64,000 nucleotides of DNA from Pedobacter westerhofensis (GCF_900182595.1 NZ_FXTN01000004.1:472709-536708); one strand, 5' to 3'. Positions 25,017-36,000 are shown, counted from the stretch's first letter. Numbers and translations: made by a program. The notes: a model not told the origin generated them from the letters alone.

Positions 25017-26105
25017 TTATTGTGTAATACCTGTTAAGCTTTTGATCACGTCTGTTTCTTCTTTTTTATACGGCATACCATCCTGGCGGAAGATCTCGTG
25101 GAACCAAAGTGCCGGCTCAGTGCCGTCAGGTACCGGAAGGTCCCAGGCATATTTTGTATTCGTTTTTCCCGCTACCAGTCCCCAGTTATAGGCAGCGATA
25201 TTTTCCTTCTTTAGTAAAGGCATGATCGTACTGAACAGACTGTTTCTCGACCTGGCCATGTACTCTGTGCATACCAGCGGGCGCTGCGATACGCTTCTCA
25301 GGGTATCGATTGCTTCCTGATGGGTTTTTACATCGCCATAATTGTGGTAAGTGATGACATCAGAATTTTTAATCTGGTAATCCGTCAGTTCCTTCAGTTT
25401 GAAATCCCAAACGCCGGCTGAGAGTGGTTGTGAAGGGTTAACGGCTCTTCCCCATTCAAATACCTTCTTTAAGAGGGGCATACTTTTATTTCCATTTTTT
25501 GAATTACCGGGTTCATTGTACAGGTCCCAAAGCGCAATACGCTGATCATTTTTAAATGAAGTAAGCACATCCTTTACGTAGGCTTCAAGCGTATCAACCA
25601 ATTTTGGTTCTGTATAGTAAAGGTCTCCGGGATCACGTACCCAGCCAGAATTATGGATACCGGGTTTAGGCTCGGGCTGTTTTCCTATTTGATAAGTTGC
25701 ATTCCAGCAATCATCAAACAACACAAATACTGTAGAAATATGGTGTTTGCCGGCAATAGCGAGGTATGTCGATACCCGGTCTTTGAAACCCTGTTTGTCC
25801 TGCATCCAGGCAGCATGGTGAAGAAACACACGCATAGAATTGAGTCCGATCCCTTGTGCAAATCCCAGTTCCCTGTCTATCGTACTGGGATCAAAGGTGT
25901 CTTTTTGCCACATCTCCAGCTGGTTAATCGCCGTGCTCGGAATAAAATTGCTGCCCCGCAGCCAGCCCCATTTTGACTGCCAGTCTTTTGCCTGCTGTAC
26001 CGTCCATACCGGTCTGGTTTTCGCTTTTTTTACCTGTGCGTACAACTGGCTGCTGAGGGTTACAGCTACCAGTATGAAGCAGATTTTTAAGTTTCTCATC
26101 GTCAT
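25017..26105 (-). CDS. Secreted GH5-like (clan A) glycoside hydrolase
   Basis: The signal peptide ends near LYAQ (residue 24). The TIM-barrel glycosidase core has WGWLRGSNFIPSTAI at the start, WDLYNEPGN with acid/base E198, and LVCTEYMAR with the probable nucleophile E281; HNYGD (254-258) provides the His/Tyr next to the active site. Homologues are often labelled 1,4-beta-xylanase or cellulase-family hydrolase, but the substrate is not established. It is last in the minus-strand PUL operon, 17 bases after the GH43 gene. ATGs at 26105 and 26099 are both possible. Confidence 0.78.
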   Translation of the reverse strand: MTMRNLKICFILVAVTLSSQLYAQVKKAKTRPVWTVQQAKDWQSKWGWLRGSNFIPSTAINQLEMWQKDTFDPSTIDRELGFAQGIGLNSMRVFLHHAAWMQDKQGFKDRVSTYLAIAGKHHISTVFVLFDDCWNATYQIGKQPEPKPGIHNSGWVRDPGDLYYTEPKLVDTLEAYVKDVLTSFKNDQRIALWDLYNEPGNSKNGNKSMPLLKKVFEWGRAVNPSQPLSAGVWDFKLKELTDYQIKNSDVITYHNYGDVKTHQEAIDTLRSVSQRPLVCTEYMARSRNSLFSTIMPLLKKENIAAYNWGLVAGKTNTKYAWDLPVPDGTEPALWFHEIFRQDGMPYKKEETDVIKSLTGITQ

Positions 26106-26122
26106 GTTTTTCGTTTTTTTTG

Positions 26123-28225
26123 TTAATATATAGGTGCAGACAGCAAACTGAAGCTGGAACTGTCTGCGGTTAATAATGATGGGCTGTCGCCATTGCCCGT
26201 AAATTCCATATTGATCAGGCCTGTTTTTCGCGGTGACACCTGAGTATCCGAGAAATGGGTGTGCATCACATAGTGGTACTTTCCGGAAGCATCTTTGAAC
26301 AGGTCGCCATGCCCTGTACCATTATGTTTCACAGTCTTTTTGCTGATGATGGGGTTTCCCTCATATTTTGTCCATGGTCCCTCCGGGGATTTGGATGTAG
26401 CATAACCTACAGCATAATCGCTGCTTCTGAAATCATTTGCCGAGTATATCATAAAGTAATATTTTCCCTCCTTTACTACTGTTGGCCCTTCTGTAACCGG
26501 CCAGTTGTTCTGTGCAGTATTTTCCCATGGAGCGGTACCGGAGATACATTCGCGGGCAGTACCGGGAATGATATCAGTAAGGTCCGTCTTCATTTCGGAA
26601 ACAAAAATCCTGTTGCCCTCCTGCAGTTTCACGTGGTACAGAAAAGGTTTGCCGTCAGTATCAAAAAAAACAAAGGGGTCTATTTGTTTGCCCGTTCCGG
26701 AAATGTTTTTCTTTACGGCCTGGGTAAAGGGGCCCAATGGACTGTCGCTCTGCGCAATAGCGATCTGCTCGTCGGCTGTGTAGGCCATATAATATTTGTT
26801 GTTATGGCTGTAAACCTGAGGCGCCCAGAATCCTTTGGTACCGAAAGCGTCGCCCTTTGACAAGGCATAACCATTTTTGCTGCCCGCGGGGCCTGTCCAG
26901 GACTTCAGATCTTTGGAGGCATACACCAGGAAACCGTTGTCACTGCTGGTCCCGTACAGATAGTAAGTTCCTTTATCGAAAAAAATCGTAGGGTCTGCCT
27001 GATAGATCGACTGCGCCTGTCTGGGCGAACCGGCGCGGTATTTACCCTTCACCATCCATACCTCTGAGTGATTGGAGTAGGCATTGGTGCTGGTAATGGC
27101 GATGATCGTATCATCATTGAGTATACAGAGGCTGTTCCAGAGACAGGATTTATCACCGGGGATAACAAAAGGAGTGGACTTGCTGCTGAAATCTTTTGCT
27201 TCGCTGCTACCCACCACCACCTTCATATCTGCAAAATCGAGGTTGTTTACTCTTCCTTCGGTACCCTGATAGGAAAGGATGGTCTCCCCGGTTTTGAGCT
27301 GCCGCAGAAATGGAGCACCTGCATAAATCTCATTGCCTATTTTTTCTGCCAGTGCATAGGTCCTGTTTTTGCTGGCAGCGTCCACCGTTTGTGCCCAGTT
27401 CTCCTGAAGTGTGTTCCTGATGATTACAGGTTTGAAGTTTCCGGAGCTGTTGTCTTCAATGGAAAAAGCAATCTCCTGCCCATTCTTCAGCAGTACTGGT
27501 ACGGGCATCCCGTCCCGTTTAGTGGCACTGAAACTTACAATTTCCGGTGTTTTTGTCCAGCTCTCTCCATTGTCAGCAGAGCGCAGCAAAGAAATATTCT
27601 GCTCTGAAGAAGAGGTGTAAATACCTTCATTGGCAAAGAAAAGCTGGATCTCGCCCGAGGGCAGCTGTATGGCTGACGGTTCCCAGCATCCGTTTTCAAA
27701 TTGATACCCCGCTTCGTAGAGTACTTTCTCATCATTCCAGGTTGATCCGCCATCCGTACTTTTTTTGGTTTTGATACTGAATTTCCGGGAGGGGTCAATC
27801 TGGTATGGCCTGCCGTTATAACAAGCCAGTAGGGAATGGTCCTGCAGTTCCAGGATATCAGGGACGGCCATATTGATACCGTTCTGCTTGGTAGCGACGG
27901 TAACCGGGGCAGACCAGGTTGTACCAAGATCGCTGCTCCGGGCAACCACGATATTTCCGTCATATTCATAAATACAGAGCAGAGACTGGTCAGGGCGCTG
28001 GATCATCCGGGCATAACCTGCATACTTATTATCAGCAGAGCTGGCAGAAACCCTTTTTAGTGTTGTGTAATCCCACACGATCTCACCCGTAGCCGTAGCC
28101 TCTGCGGTTTTGGTCATCGCTAATTTTGGCTCACAACCGGTATGGACCAGCGCAAGCAACACGACTATGTATTTTCCCTTTCTTACAAAATGTTTAAAAT
28201 TCATAGGTATCTGTTTTAAATTCAT
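26123..28225 (-). CDS. Two-propeller lipoprotein: sialidase/GH93-like domain fused to GH43
   Basis: The lipobox Cys is C31 (VHTGC). Domain 1 (about 50-395) is a sialidase-fold propeller with three Asp boxes (97-104, 156-163, 216-223). It carries WEPSAIQLPSGEIQLFFANE with E182, and KRDGMPVPVLLKNGQ followed by E257; this arrangement recalls GH93 exo-arabinanases more than sialidases, since no FRIP motif is seen. Domain 2 (about 405-690) is a GH43 propeller with base D411 (QADPT), modulator D516 (QIDPFVF) and acid E579 (TEGPT). Both domains therefore look catalytically intact. It is third in the PUL 1 operon, starting six bases after the SusD stop. M8 at 28204 is an alternative start. Confidence 0.85.
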   Translation of the reverse strand: MNLKQIPMNFKHFVRKGKYIVVLLALVHTGCEPKLAMTKTAEATATGEIVWDYTTLKRVSASSADNKYAGYARMIQRPDQSLLCIYEYDGNIVVARSSDLGTTWSAPVTVATKQNGINMAVPDILELQDHSLLACYNGRPYQIDPSRKFSIKTKKSTDGGSTWNDEKVLYEAGYQFENGCWEPSAIQLPSGEIQLFFANEGIYTSSSEQNISLLRSADNGESWTKTPEIVSFSATKRDGMPVPVLLKNGQEIAFSIEDNSSGNFKPVIIRNTLQENWAQTVDAASKNRTYALAEKIGNEIYAGAPFLRQLKTGETILSYQGTEGRVNNLDFADMKVVVGSSEAKDFSSKSTPFVIPGDKSCLWNSLCILNDDTIIAITSTNAYSNHSEVWMVKGKYRAGSPRQAQSIYQADPTIFFDKGTYYLYGTSSDNGFLVYASKDLKSWTGPAGSKNGYALSKGDAFGTKGFWAPQVYSHNNKYYMAYTADEQIAIAQSDSPLGPFTQAVKKNISGTGKQIDPFVFFDTDGKPFLYHVKLQEGNRIFVSEMKTDLTDIIPGTARECISGTAPWENTAQNNWPVTEGPTVVKEGKYYFMIYSANDFRSSDYAVGYATSKSPEGPWTKYEGNPIISKKTVKHNGTGHGDLFKDASGKYHYVMHTHFSDTQVSPRKTGLINMEFTGNGDSPSLLTADSSSFSLLSAPIY

Positions 28226-28231
28226 CTCATA

Positions 28232-29761
28232 TTAATAATTAGGATTTTGTCTCAGGTTTGTATTGTTTTCTACTTCAACCTGCGGCAGCGGGAGGCGGAT
28301 ATGCTTGCCTACCACAAAATTCTTGAAATCCGGGTCGCGCAGGGCTACTTCATTCACTGCTGCCTGGGTATCCAGGTCGCCCCAGCGTTTAAGGTCGGCC
28401 CATCTCACACTTTCCCCGCAAAGTTCCAGCATACGTTCTGTTTTCAGCCTGTTCCTGAAAAGTGTTTGATCTGTGCCTATGGCCGGGTATGCCACCTGCA
28501 TGGTTGCCATATTGGAACGTTGCCTTACTAAGTTAACGTATTGATATGCTTCGGTGGTCTGTCCCAGCTCATTCAGTGCTTCAGCGTACATCAGCAAAAC
28601 GTCTGCATAGCGGATTACTCTATTATTAACCTGGTTAAAGTAATCTTCGTTGTTGCGCATATAATCACGTGAATATTTTTTAAACCAGGCTTCGTCGGCA
28701 CCCCATTCCCAACTGCGGCCGTAGATCTTATCGCCAAAATCTGCTTCGAGAGCCGGGTAAAACAAGGTATAACGCAGACGAGGATCTACACCACCGCTCA
28801 GTGTTTTCTCTTTCTTAAATTCGCCCACTGTCCAGTACCTGGCCTGCCCGTCAGACCAGCCGATGCTCCTTGGCGCAAAAAACTGCGCTCTGTTGGTGCC
28901 CATATTTGAATTCGGGCCATCGCCCTCTGCGGTTTTATTGGCGTCAGAAAACTGGATTTCGAACACTGACTCTTTATTGTTCTCGTTCTCTGCCCTGAAA
29001 TTGTCTTTAAAATCTACCAGTCCGTAATAACCTTTGCCGGCACCAGTAACAAGATAGTCGAAAGCTGTTTTGGCTTCTGACCATTTCCGCTGCTGCATCA
29101 ATGCTTTGCCCAACAGTGCCTGGGCAGCGCCTTTGGTAGCACGGCCAAGTTCGGCGCCTGTCCACTGCTCCGGCAAATCTGCACTGGCTTCCTGCAGGTC
29201 TTTTTCTACCTGTGCCCATACCTGTGCAAGGGTAGAAGCTGCAGGAACATCCGTTGGGCTTTGCAGCGTAGTTACAAGCGGGAAGTTTTCCCAGAGGACG
29301 GCTGCATAATAGTGATAGTATGCACGCAGGAACTTAGCCTGTGCAAGAAGCTGCGCTTTCTTTTTCGGGTCTGCAAAAGAAATATCGGGAACATAGCTGA
29401 GTACCTGGTTACACCTGAAAATTGCCTTGTAGAAATTCTGATAGCTGTTTACATTGCCTTCAAAGAAATTGTAGTTTACATATTGGAAACGCGTCCAGTC
29501 ACCCAGTTCTATCCATGGGCTGTTGCTGAAGCCTTCATCCGAGGTAAGGTCCAGCCTGAAATAGATCCATCTGTTCCAGCCGCCGGTTTGATAAAACATG
29601 GCGTATATTGCATTCACTCCCTTTTGTGCATCACTTTCTGTTTTCCAGAACTGATCCACGGTAAGTGTGTTGGGGTTATCCAGGTTCAATACATCTTTCT
29701 TGCAGGATACTGCAAAGATGAGCATAACCAGGAGGAGGAATTTTGAAAATTTTGTTTTCAT
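28232..29761 (-). CDS. SusD/RagB-family glycan-binding lipoprotein (PUL 1)
   Basis: ATG 29761 gives MKTKFSKFLLLVMLIFAVSCKKD with a lipobox Cys; the longer frame upstream would bury the signal peptide. SusD hallmarks are LDNPNTLTVDQFWKTESDAQKGVNAIY, QAKFLRAYYHYYAAVLWENFPLV, the helical TPR-like region, and the C-terminal RLKTERMLELCGESVRWADLKRWG block with LPLPQVEVENNTNLRQNPNY. It sits on the cell surface as the lid of the neighbouring SusC channel. Confidence 0.94.
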   Translation of the reverse strand: MKTKFSKFLLLVMLIFAVSCKKDVLNLDNPNTLTVDQFWKTESDAQKGVNAIYAMFYQTGGWNRWIYFRLDLTSDEGFSNSPWIELGDWTRFQYVNYNFFEGNVNSYQNFYKAIFRCNQVLSYVPDISFADPKKKAQLLAQAKFLRAYYHYYAAVLWENFPLVTTLQSPTDVPAASTLAQVWAQVEKDLQEASADLPEQWTGAELGRATKGAAQALLGKALMQQRKWSEAKTAFDYLVTGAGKGYYGLVDFKDNFRAENENNKESVFEIQFSDANKTAEGDGPNSNMGTNRAQFFAPRSIGWSDGQARYWTVGEFKKEKTLSGGVDPRLRYTLFYPALEADFGDKIYGRSWEWGADEAWFKKYSRDYMRNNEDYFNQVNNRVIRYADVLLMYAEALNELGQTTEAYQYVNLVRQRSNMATMQVAYPAIGTDQTLFRNRLKTERMLELCGESVRWADLKRWGDLDTQAAVNEVALRDPDFKNFVVGKHIRLPLPQVEVENNTNLRQNPNY

Positions 29762-29855
29762 CAGTATATGTTTTTTAAAGGCTGGGAAGCCCTGATCATC
29801 TTTATTTATGACTGTTGCTGAGCGCTGAGCTTTTAATCTTTTCATTTTCTTGTGA

Positions 29856-32800
29856 TTAAAACCCAAACTGGACACCTAGTGAGACCGACTTTAGATTGGG
29901 GAAGGCACCAAAGTCGTAACCCTTCTCAAAAATACTGTTGTTACTAAATTCCGGGTCAAGTCCCGTGTATTTGGTAATGGTAATCAAATTTTGTCCGGAA
30001 AGGGTAATTTGCGCAGTGCTGAAGCCGATCTTATCCAGCATGTGGCGTGGTAGGCTGTACGTGAGGCCAATATATTTTAACCTGGCAAAGCTGCCATTCT
30101 CCAGCCATCTGTCTGTATCACCGCGTGAGTTGGTAGTACTGCCATAAAATGCCCTTGGCACAGTGGTATTGGGGTTATCAGGTGTCCAGGGTTGTACACC
30201 TGCCCGGTAATTGGAATTATCAGAGAAGTTATCAGTAACACTTCTCGGCCCGTTAAAAACTTTTGCACCGAATGAGCCAAACCAATCCATCGTTAGGGAA
30301 AAGCCTTTGTATGAAGCGCCAAGGTTTAAGCCAATCTCATAATCTGCCCATGGGCTGCCAGCTATTACCTTGTCGGCATTGGTAATCGTGCCGTCACCGT
30401 TGGTATCGCTGAAACGTATATCACCGGGTTTTGCATCAGGCTGGATGATTTTGCCTGCGCTGTTTTTATAGTTTGCCACTTCAGCTGCGTTCTGGAACAG
30501 GCCATCGGTTTGCAAGACATACCACATGCCAATAGGATCGCCCACCTGCGTAACGGTATTGCCTACAAACGTTCTGTTTTTGTTGTATCCAAGTGAGATT
30601 ACTTTATTGTTAAGGGTAGTGAAGTTCAGCGCCGCATTATACTTAAATGCTTTGGTATTATTCTGATAGCTGGCGCTGAGCTCAAAGCCGTGGTTGCCTA
30701 AAGTTGCGCCGTTGACGAAAGGATTGCCGCCATCATTGCCGGTGGAAATCAGCAGCGGGTACTCGATCAGGACGTCTTTGGTTTTGGAGGTAAAATATTC
30801 TGCAGTTATACTCAGTTTATTTTGCAGAAAGGCGGCATCAAAACCATAATTCTGCTGTGTTACCTGTTCCCATTTTAAGTCGCTGTTTGCCAGTTTAACC
30901 TGTGTGGCGCCCTGCTGAACAGCCTGACTGCTGCCAAAAGGCACGGTAGAAAATGTATTGATGATGGCGATGTAATCATATGGGCCGATGTTACTGCTGC
31001 CCAGGGTACCATAATTAGCTCTCAGTTTCAGATCATCGATCCATGAAGAATGGAAAAACTCTTCCTTGCTGATCCGCCATGCAGCAGATACAGAAGGGAA
31101 GGTACCATACTTGTAACTGGGCCCAAACCGCGAGACCCCATCCGTTCTGATGACTCCGTTAACAAGATATTTGTCGTCATAATTGTATTCCACCCGTCCG
31201 AAATAGGACACCAGATTGGCCTGGGTGCGGTATCCCGCCGTCTGTGGCTCATTGCCCTGGTCCAGCACATCATAGTAACCTCCGGATGGATTGGCAAGAA
31301 TATTCCGTTTGGTGCCGCTGATCCGCGCATATTTATCTTTCTGATACGACTGCCCCGCAATTGCGCTGATGCTGTGCTTTCCAAATTTTTCATTAAAGTT
31401 CAACGTATTCTCAATCAGGATCGTGCTGGACTCACCTCTGAATTCGTTGAGGATTGCGGGGTCATAAGCCTGGTTCAGCGTCCATGACCCTTCTTTTCTC
31501 AGATAAGTATAATGGTCCCTGCTGGTTTCGTACCCAAAACTCACACGGTACTTTAAGGATTTCAGCAGCTGAAGCTCCGAGTATAAATTACCCCTGATCC
31601 TCAGGTTTTCATTGGTACGGTCTTCAACTGAAGCAATGGCCAGTGGATTGGTCCCGAACGTACGTGCAGAATTTTCATTCCCATAACCAAAACCGCCGGG
31701 ATTGGCAGCGTCGTACACGGGAATAGTAGGCAGCAGCCTTACCACGTCAAGCACCGGGTTGCCGGAGATCTCATCAGTTTTAGCATTGCTGACCGCCAGG
31801 TTTTCGCCAACGGTAAAGATTCCTTTGGTACTTTTGGTGTTTACCCTGAAATTGTACCTGTCAAAGCCGGTACTGATCACTGCGCCTTTGTTTTTAAAAT
31901 ATCCGGCAGATACAAAGTAAGTCCCGTCTTTGCTGCCGCCCGAAAAATCCATGTTATAGTCCTGCACAAGACCTGTCTGGTAAGCTACATCCTGCCAGTT
32001 CGTATTATTGCTGAGGTTTAGTTTTTGCCTGGGCACATTTGCATTATCATAGGCCATATAATTGATCCTGGCAAATTCATCAGTTTCTGCAAGATCATAC
32101 CTCGGCATAGTTTGTACCGTAGTTTTTGCGGAGAAAGAAACCTGCATTGGTCCGGCCGAACCTTTCTTAGTAGTAATAATAATCACTCCATTTGCGGCCC
32201 TGGAACCATAAATAGCAGCTGCCGAGGCGTCTTTCAGGATCTGGATGCTTTCAATGTCTGCAGGATTAAAATCGCGGTTGGCCGTAGTGATCAAACCATC
32301 GATTACGTAGAGGGGATTGGTGCCCGAGAGATTTTTTAGCCCGCGGATCTGTATCTGTGCTTCAGATCCTGGCTGTCCGCCGCCTCTTACCTTAATCCCT
32401 GTAGCCAGTCCCTGTAAAGATTCTGCAACAGTAGTGGCTTGTCTTTTCTTCACATCGGCAACCTTTACTACAGAGACGGCACCGGTAAGATCGCTTTTGC
32501 GCTGCGTACCATAGCCAACAACTACAACCTCGCTGAGGTCGGCCGACTGGCTTTTTAAGTTGACATTGATCAGTGATTTACCGTTAACCGGTATTTCCTG
32601 TGCTGCATAGCCGATGTAAGTAAACACCAGGATATCGCTGGCGGGATTAGCCACGCTGATACTGAACGTACCGTCAGACCCGGTTACTGCAGAAATTTTT
32701 GTGCCCTTTACCTGAACACCTACACCGGCAAGTGTGCCTGTATTGTCTGTTATCGTTCCCGAAACTCTCGTTTGTGCGCTGAGTTTTGCGCTGAGTGAAA

Positions 32801-32864
32801 ACAGAAGCGCCAGAATGATCAAACAGGGTTTCATACTCCGGCTCCAAAGTAATTTTCTTTTCAT
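29856..32864 (-). CDS. SusC/RagA-family TonB-dependent glycan transporter (PUL 1)
   Basis: The signal peptide ends SAKLSAQ (about residue 30). A carboxypeptidase-D-like beta-sandwich follows (VSGTITDNTGTLAGVGVQVKGT), then the SusC-specific box LSEVVVVGYGTQRKSDLTGAVSVV, the plug with QIRGLKNLSGTNPLYVIDGL and DASAAAIYGSRAANGVIIITTKKG, and a 22-strand barrel. It imports oligosaccharides with its SusD partner. First gene of the PUL 1 operon, divergent from the HTCS regulator. Confidence 0.95.
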   Translation of the reverse strand: MKRKLLWSRSMKPCLIILALLFSLSAKLSAQTRVSGTITDNTGTLAGVGVQVKGTKISAVTGSDGTFSISVANPASDILVFTYIGYAAQEIPVNGKSLINVNLKSQSADLSEVVVVGYGTQRKSDLTGAVSVVKVADVKKRQATTVAESLQGLATGIKVRGGGQPGSEAQIQIRGLKNLSGTNPLYVIDGLITTANRDFNPADIESIQILKDASAAAIYGSRAANGVIIITTKKGSAGPMQVSFSAKTTVQTMPRYDLAETDEFARINYMAYDNANVPRQKLNLSNNTNWQDVAYQTGLVQDYNMDFSGGSKDGTYFVSAGYFKNKGAVISTGFDRYNFRVNTKSTKGIFTVGENLAVSNAKTDEISGNPVLDVVRLLPTIPVYDAANPGGFGYGNENSARTFGTNPLAIASVEDRTNENLRIRGNLYSELQLLKSLKYRVSFGYETSRDHYTYLRKEGSWTLNQAYDPAILNEFRGESSTILIENTLNFNEKFGKHSISAIAGQSYQKDKYARISGTKRNILANPSGGYYDVLDQGNEPQTAGYRTQANLVSYFGRVEYNYDDKYLVNGVIRTDGVSRFGPSYKYGTFPSVSAAWRISKEEFFHSSWIDDLKLRANYGTLGSSNIGPYDYIAIINTFSTVPFGSSQAVQQGATQVKLANSDLKWEQVTQQNYGFDAAFLQNKLSITAEYFTSKTKDVLIEYPLLISTGNDGGNPFVNGATLGNHGFELSASYQNNTKAFKYNAALNFTTLNNKVISLGYNKNRTFVGNTVTQVGDPIGMWYVLQTDGLFQNAAEVANYKNSAGKIIQPDAKPGDIRFSDTNGDGTITNADKVIAGSPWADYEIGLNLGASYKGFSLTMDWFGSFGAKVFNGPRSVTDNFSDNSNYRAGVQPWTPDNPNTTVPRAFYGSTTNSRGDTDRWLENGSFARLKYIGLTYSLPRHMLDKIGFSTAQITLSGQNLITITKYTGLDPEFSNNSIFEKGYDFGAFPNLKSVSLGVQFGF

Positions 32865-32942
32865 ACTTATTAGAATTTAATATTTGGTTAGTCCAATAGC
32901 AGATTTACGCTACAATTGGTCGTCTAAATAATGAATAATGAT

Positions 32943-32971
32943 TTGATCTATCAGATCAATTTTTGGTCTGA
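32943..32971. promoter_or_regulatory. Overlapping inverted repeats, possible HTCS operator
   Basis: TTGATCT-ATC-AGATCAA (32943-32959) is a perfect 7-bp inverted repeat. Its right half is reused in TCAGATCAA-TTT-TTGGTCTGA (32951-32971), with 8 of 9 matches. So three TTGATCT-like half-sites are stacked in 29 bases in the 202-base gap between the divergent susC and HTCS genes. The position fits a binding site for the AraC-type output domain of the HTCS or for another regulator. Confidence 0.4.
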
Positions 32972-33066
32972 TCGTCTCATTTTCTCTATTTTTAGTTCAA
33001 AAAAGGGCTTCACATTCTTTTCATGAACTATTTCTTTTAATTTTATATCACCAATATATAAGCCAT

Positions 33067-36000
33067 TTGAAAAAGCTAGTACTGCTGTTCTGTATTCTGG
33101 TGGGCATGTCTCTCTTTAGCATGGGACAGTCTTACCACTTCAGGCATTATGAAGTAGAAAACGGATTGTCCTACAATTCTGTCATTTCCAGTCTGCAGGA
33201 TAAAAAAGGTTTTTTGTGGTTCGGTACAAAAGATGGGCTAAACAGATTTGATGGCAGCACTTTTAAAATCTTCAGGAATGATCCAGACCAGCCGGGAAGC
33301 ATAGGCAATAATTTTATACATTGTTTATTTGAAGACAGCAGGCAAAACCTATGGATCGGCACACGCAGAGGCATTTATCGCTATAATCCGCTCGTTGAAA
33401 CTTTTACACTGATTCCCTATACAAACAATAAAGAAATCAGGGACCTGAAAGTAGACCCGGCAGGTAATATCTGGTATGTTGCGGGCACTACCTTGTTCAG
33501 GTGCGACAGCTCGGGCAATAAGCCAATCGTTTATGATCAGCGTGAACACAATCAGTCAACTTCTCTTGTATTGAGTTCAAAAGGAGAAGTTTGGGTGTCA
33601 ACCATTGACGGGTATATTCAAAGGCTCGTACCGGGGAGCCGTAGGTTTGAAAGCTATAACGTTTTTGATCATTCTGAGCCGGCTATCTCATCCTGGATCG
33701 AAAAGATTTATGATATGGGACAAGGTATTATCCTGATCGGCACTTCCAATCAGGGCCTGAAAGCATTTGATACCAGCACATTGAAGTATAAGGATATCCT
33801 GACAAGAAACGCAGATCATACGGGCATTTACGCGCGCGACTTTGTGAAAAAGGATGATAATGAGTACTGGATCGGAACAGAATCCGGTGTTTTTATCTAT
33901 GATATTAAAACGGGAAAGACAACCAATCTGCGTAATCAGATCAATGATCCCTATTCACTATCCGATAATTCTGTATATACATTAACGAGGGACAATGAAG
34001 GGGGCATATGGGCGGGTACTTATTTTGGCGGAGTAAATTACTATCCGAAGCAGCTGACAACGTTTAACAAGTTTTTTCCGCAGGGAATTGAAGGTAGCTT
34101 AAGCGGCTACGCGGTACGTGAAATCTGTGAAGATAAAAATGGTAACCTGTGGATCGGGACCGAAGACGGAGGGCTTAACCTTTTCAGCCCCGCAACGGGA
34201 AAATTTGAGCACTTTAAACCAAACGGGAGCAGGGCAAGTATTGCCCACACCAACATTCACGGCCTGCTGGCCCTGGGCAATGAGCTCTGGGTAGGCACTT
34301 TTGAACAGGGGCTGGATGTATTTGATATCAACACGCATAAGGTAATCAGGAGGTATTGTGCAGGGAGCGCCCCGAATCAGTTAAAAAGCAATTTTATTGA
34401 AAGCCTGCTCAAAACACGCTCGGGTGATATCCTGGTTGGCTCTGCGGTGGGGCTGTACAGGTATAACCCGGGCAGCGATGATTTTACCCTGCTCAATGAA
34501 GTGCCCGGAAACTATCATTATTCTGCACTGTTTGAAGACAAGAGCGGCACGGTATGGGCGGGCACACTGCGCGACGGCTTATATTTTTATAACCCTGTTA
34601 CCAAAGTTTCCGGCGGCTTTAAGAATGATGAACATGATAAAAACAGCCTGATCAGCAATGATATCAATGCAGTTTACCAGGATAGCAGGAATAATATATG
34701 GGTGGCTACTGAAAACGGGCTTTGCCGGTTTGTTGCAGGAGAGCAGAATTTTGTGCGTTATACCATTAAGCAAGGTTTCCCAAGCAGTGTTTTCTATAGC
34801 ATGCTGGAAGATGGGCAGCACAAATTGTGGATCAGTACCTCGCGGGGGCTGGTATGCTATGATGCTGTAAAAAATACGATCAGGACCTATACCAAATCGA
34901 ACGGCATATTAAATAATCAGTTCAATTACAAGTCTGCATTCAGGGATAAAAAGGGATGGATGTATTTTGGCAGTGTACAGGGAATGATCAGTTTCAGGCC
35001 TGAATCGTTTATGCAGAACAGTTTTGTTCCGCCGGTATACATTACGGGATTCCAGATCAATAATGAGGAGCCTGGTATCGGCCAGAAAGGATCTCCTTTA
35101 AAACAATCTGTGAATTATACCAGGGAACTTACAATTGCTCATGACCAGTCTACCTTTAGTATCGATTTTGCTGCCCTTGGCTACACCGCACCACAAATGA
35201 CAGAATACAGGTACAGGATGGAGGGGCTTGACAGGCACTGGACTTTTCTAAAGAAAAACAGAAAGGTTTATTTCACCAACCTGCAGCCGGGAACCTACAT
35301 ATTCAGGGTTGGGGCGGCAAACAACAGCGGCCAGTGGGACAATAACGAAACCAGTATCAGGATTATCATCAGGCCGCCATTCTGGAAAACGAATCTGGCA
35401 TACGCGTTCTACCTGGTCATTTTTGTCATCGGGAATTTCTATTTTATCCGGGGGTATCACCGCTGGACAGAGCAGAAAAATACACGAAGGGCAGAGCGCT
35501 GGGAGGCACAAAAAGAAAAGGAACTGTACCAGGCCAAAATTGAGTTTTTTACCAATGTAACCCATGAAATCAGGACTCCCTTAACGCTGATCAGCGGCCC
35601 GCTGGACGAAGTGATCAGGAAATCTGACCAGCAGGGGGGAATTGACACGCATTTGATAACCATGAAGAAGAATACCGAGCGGCTGATTGCATTGACAGAT
35701 CAGCTTCTCGATTTCCGCAAAGCAGAAGTGAAAGGTTTCAGCCTCAATTTTGTAGATGTAAATATCAGCGAGCTGTTAAAAGATAATTATGAAAGATACC
35801 ATGCCGCAGCGCTTGCCAGAGGATTAAGGTTTAGTATAAATCTGCCGGAATTCCCCTTGCAGGCCTATGCCGATGTGGAAGGATTAAACAAGATCTTAAG
35901 CAATCTGATAGACAATGGATTAAAGTATGCCGGTCAGACATTACTGTTAAACCTTGATGGAAATGCAGAGTCCTTCACTATACAGGTAAAAAGTGATGGA

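Noticed and set aside
26255..26860. 201-codon open frame on the plus strand
   Set aside because: Antisense to the GH43 domain, whose catalytic residues D411, D516 and E579 are intact in the opposite frame.
26123..28225. Annotation of the first domain as a true exo-alpha-sialidase
   Set aside because: Asp boxes are present but no FRIP motif or Arg triad could be traced; the Glu pair fits GH93 better.
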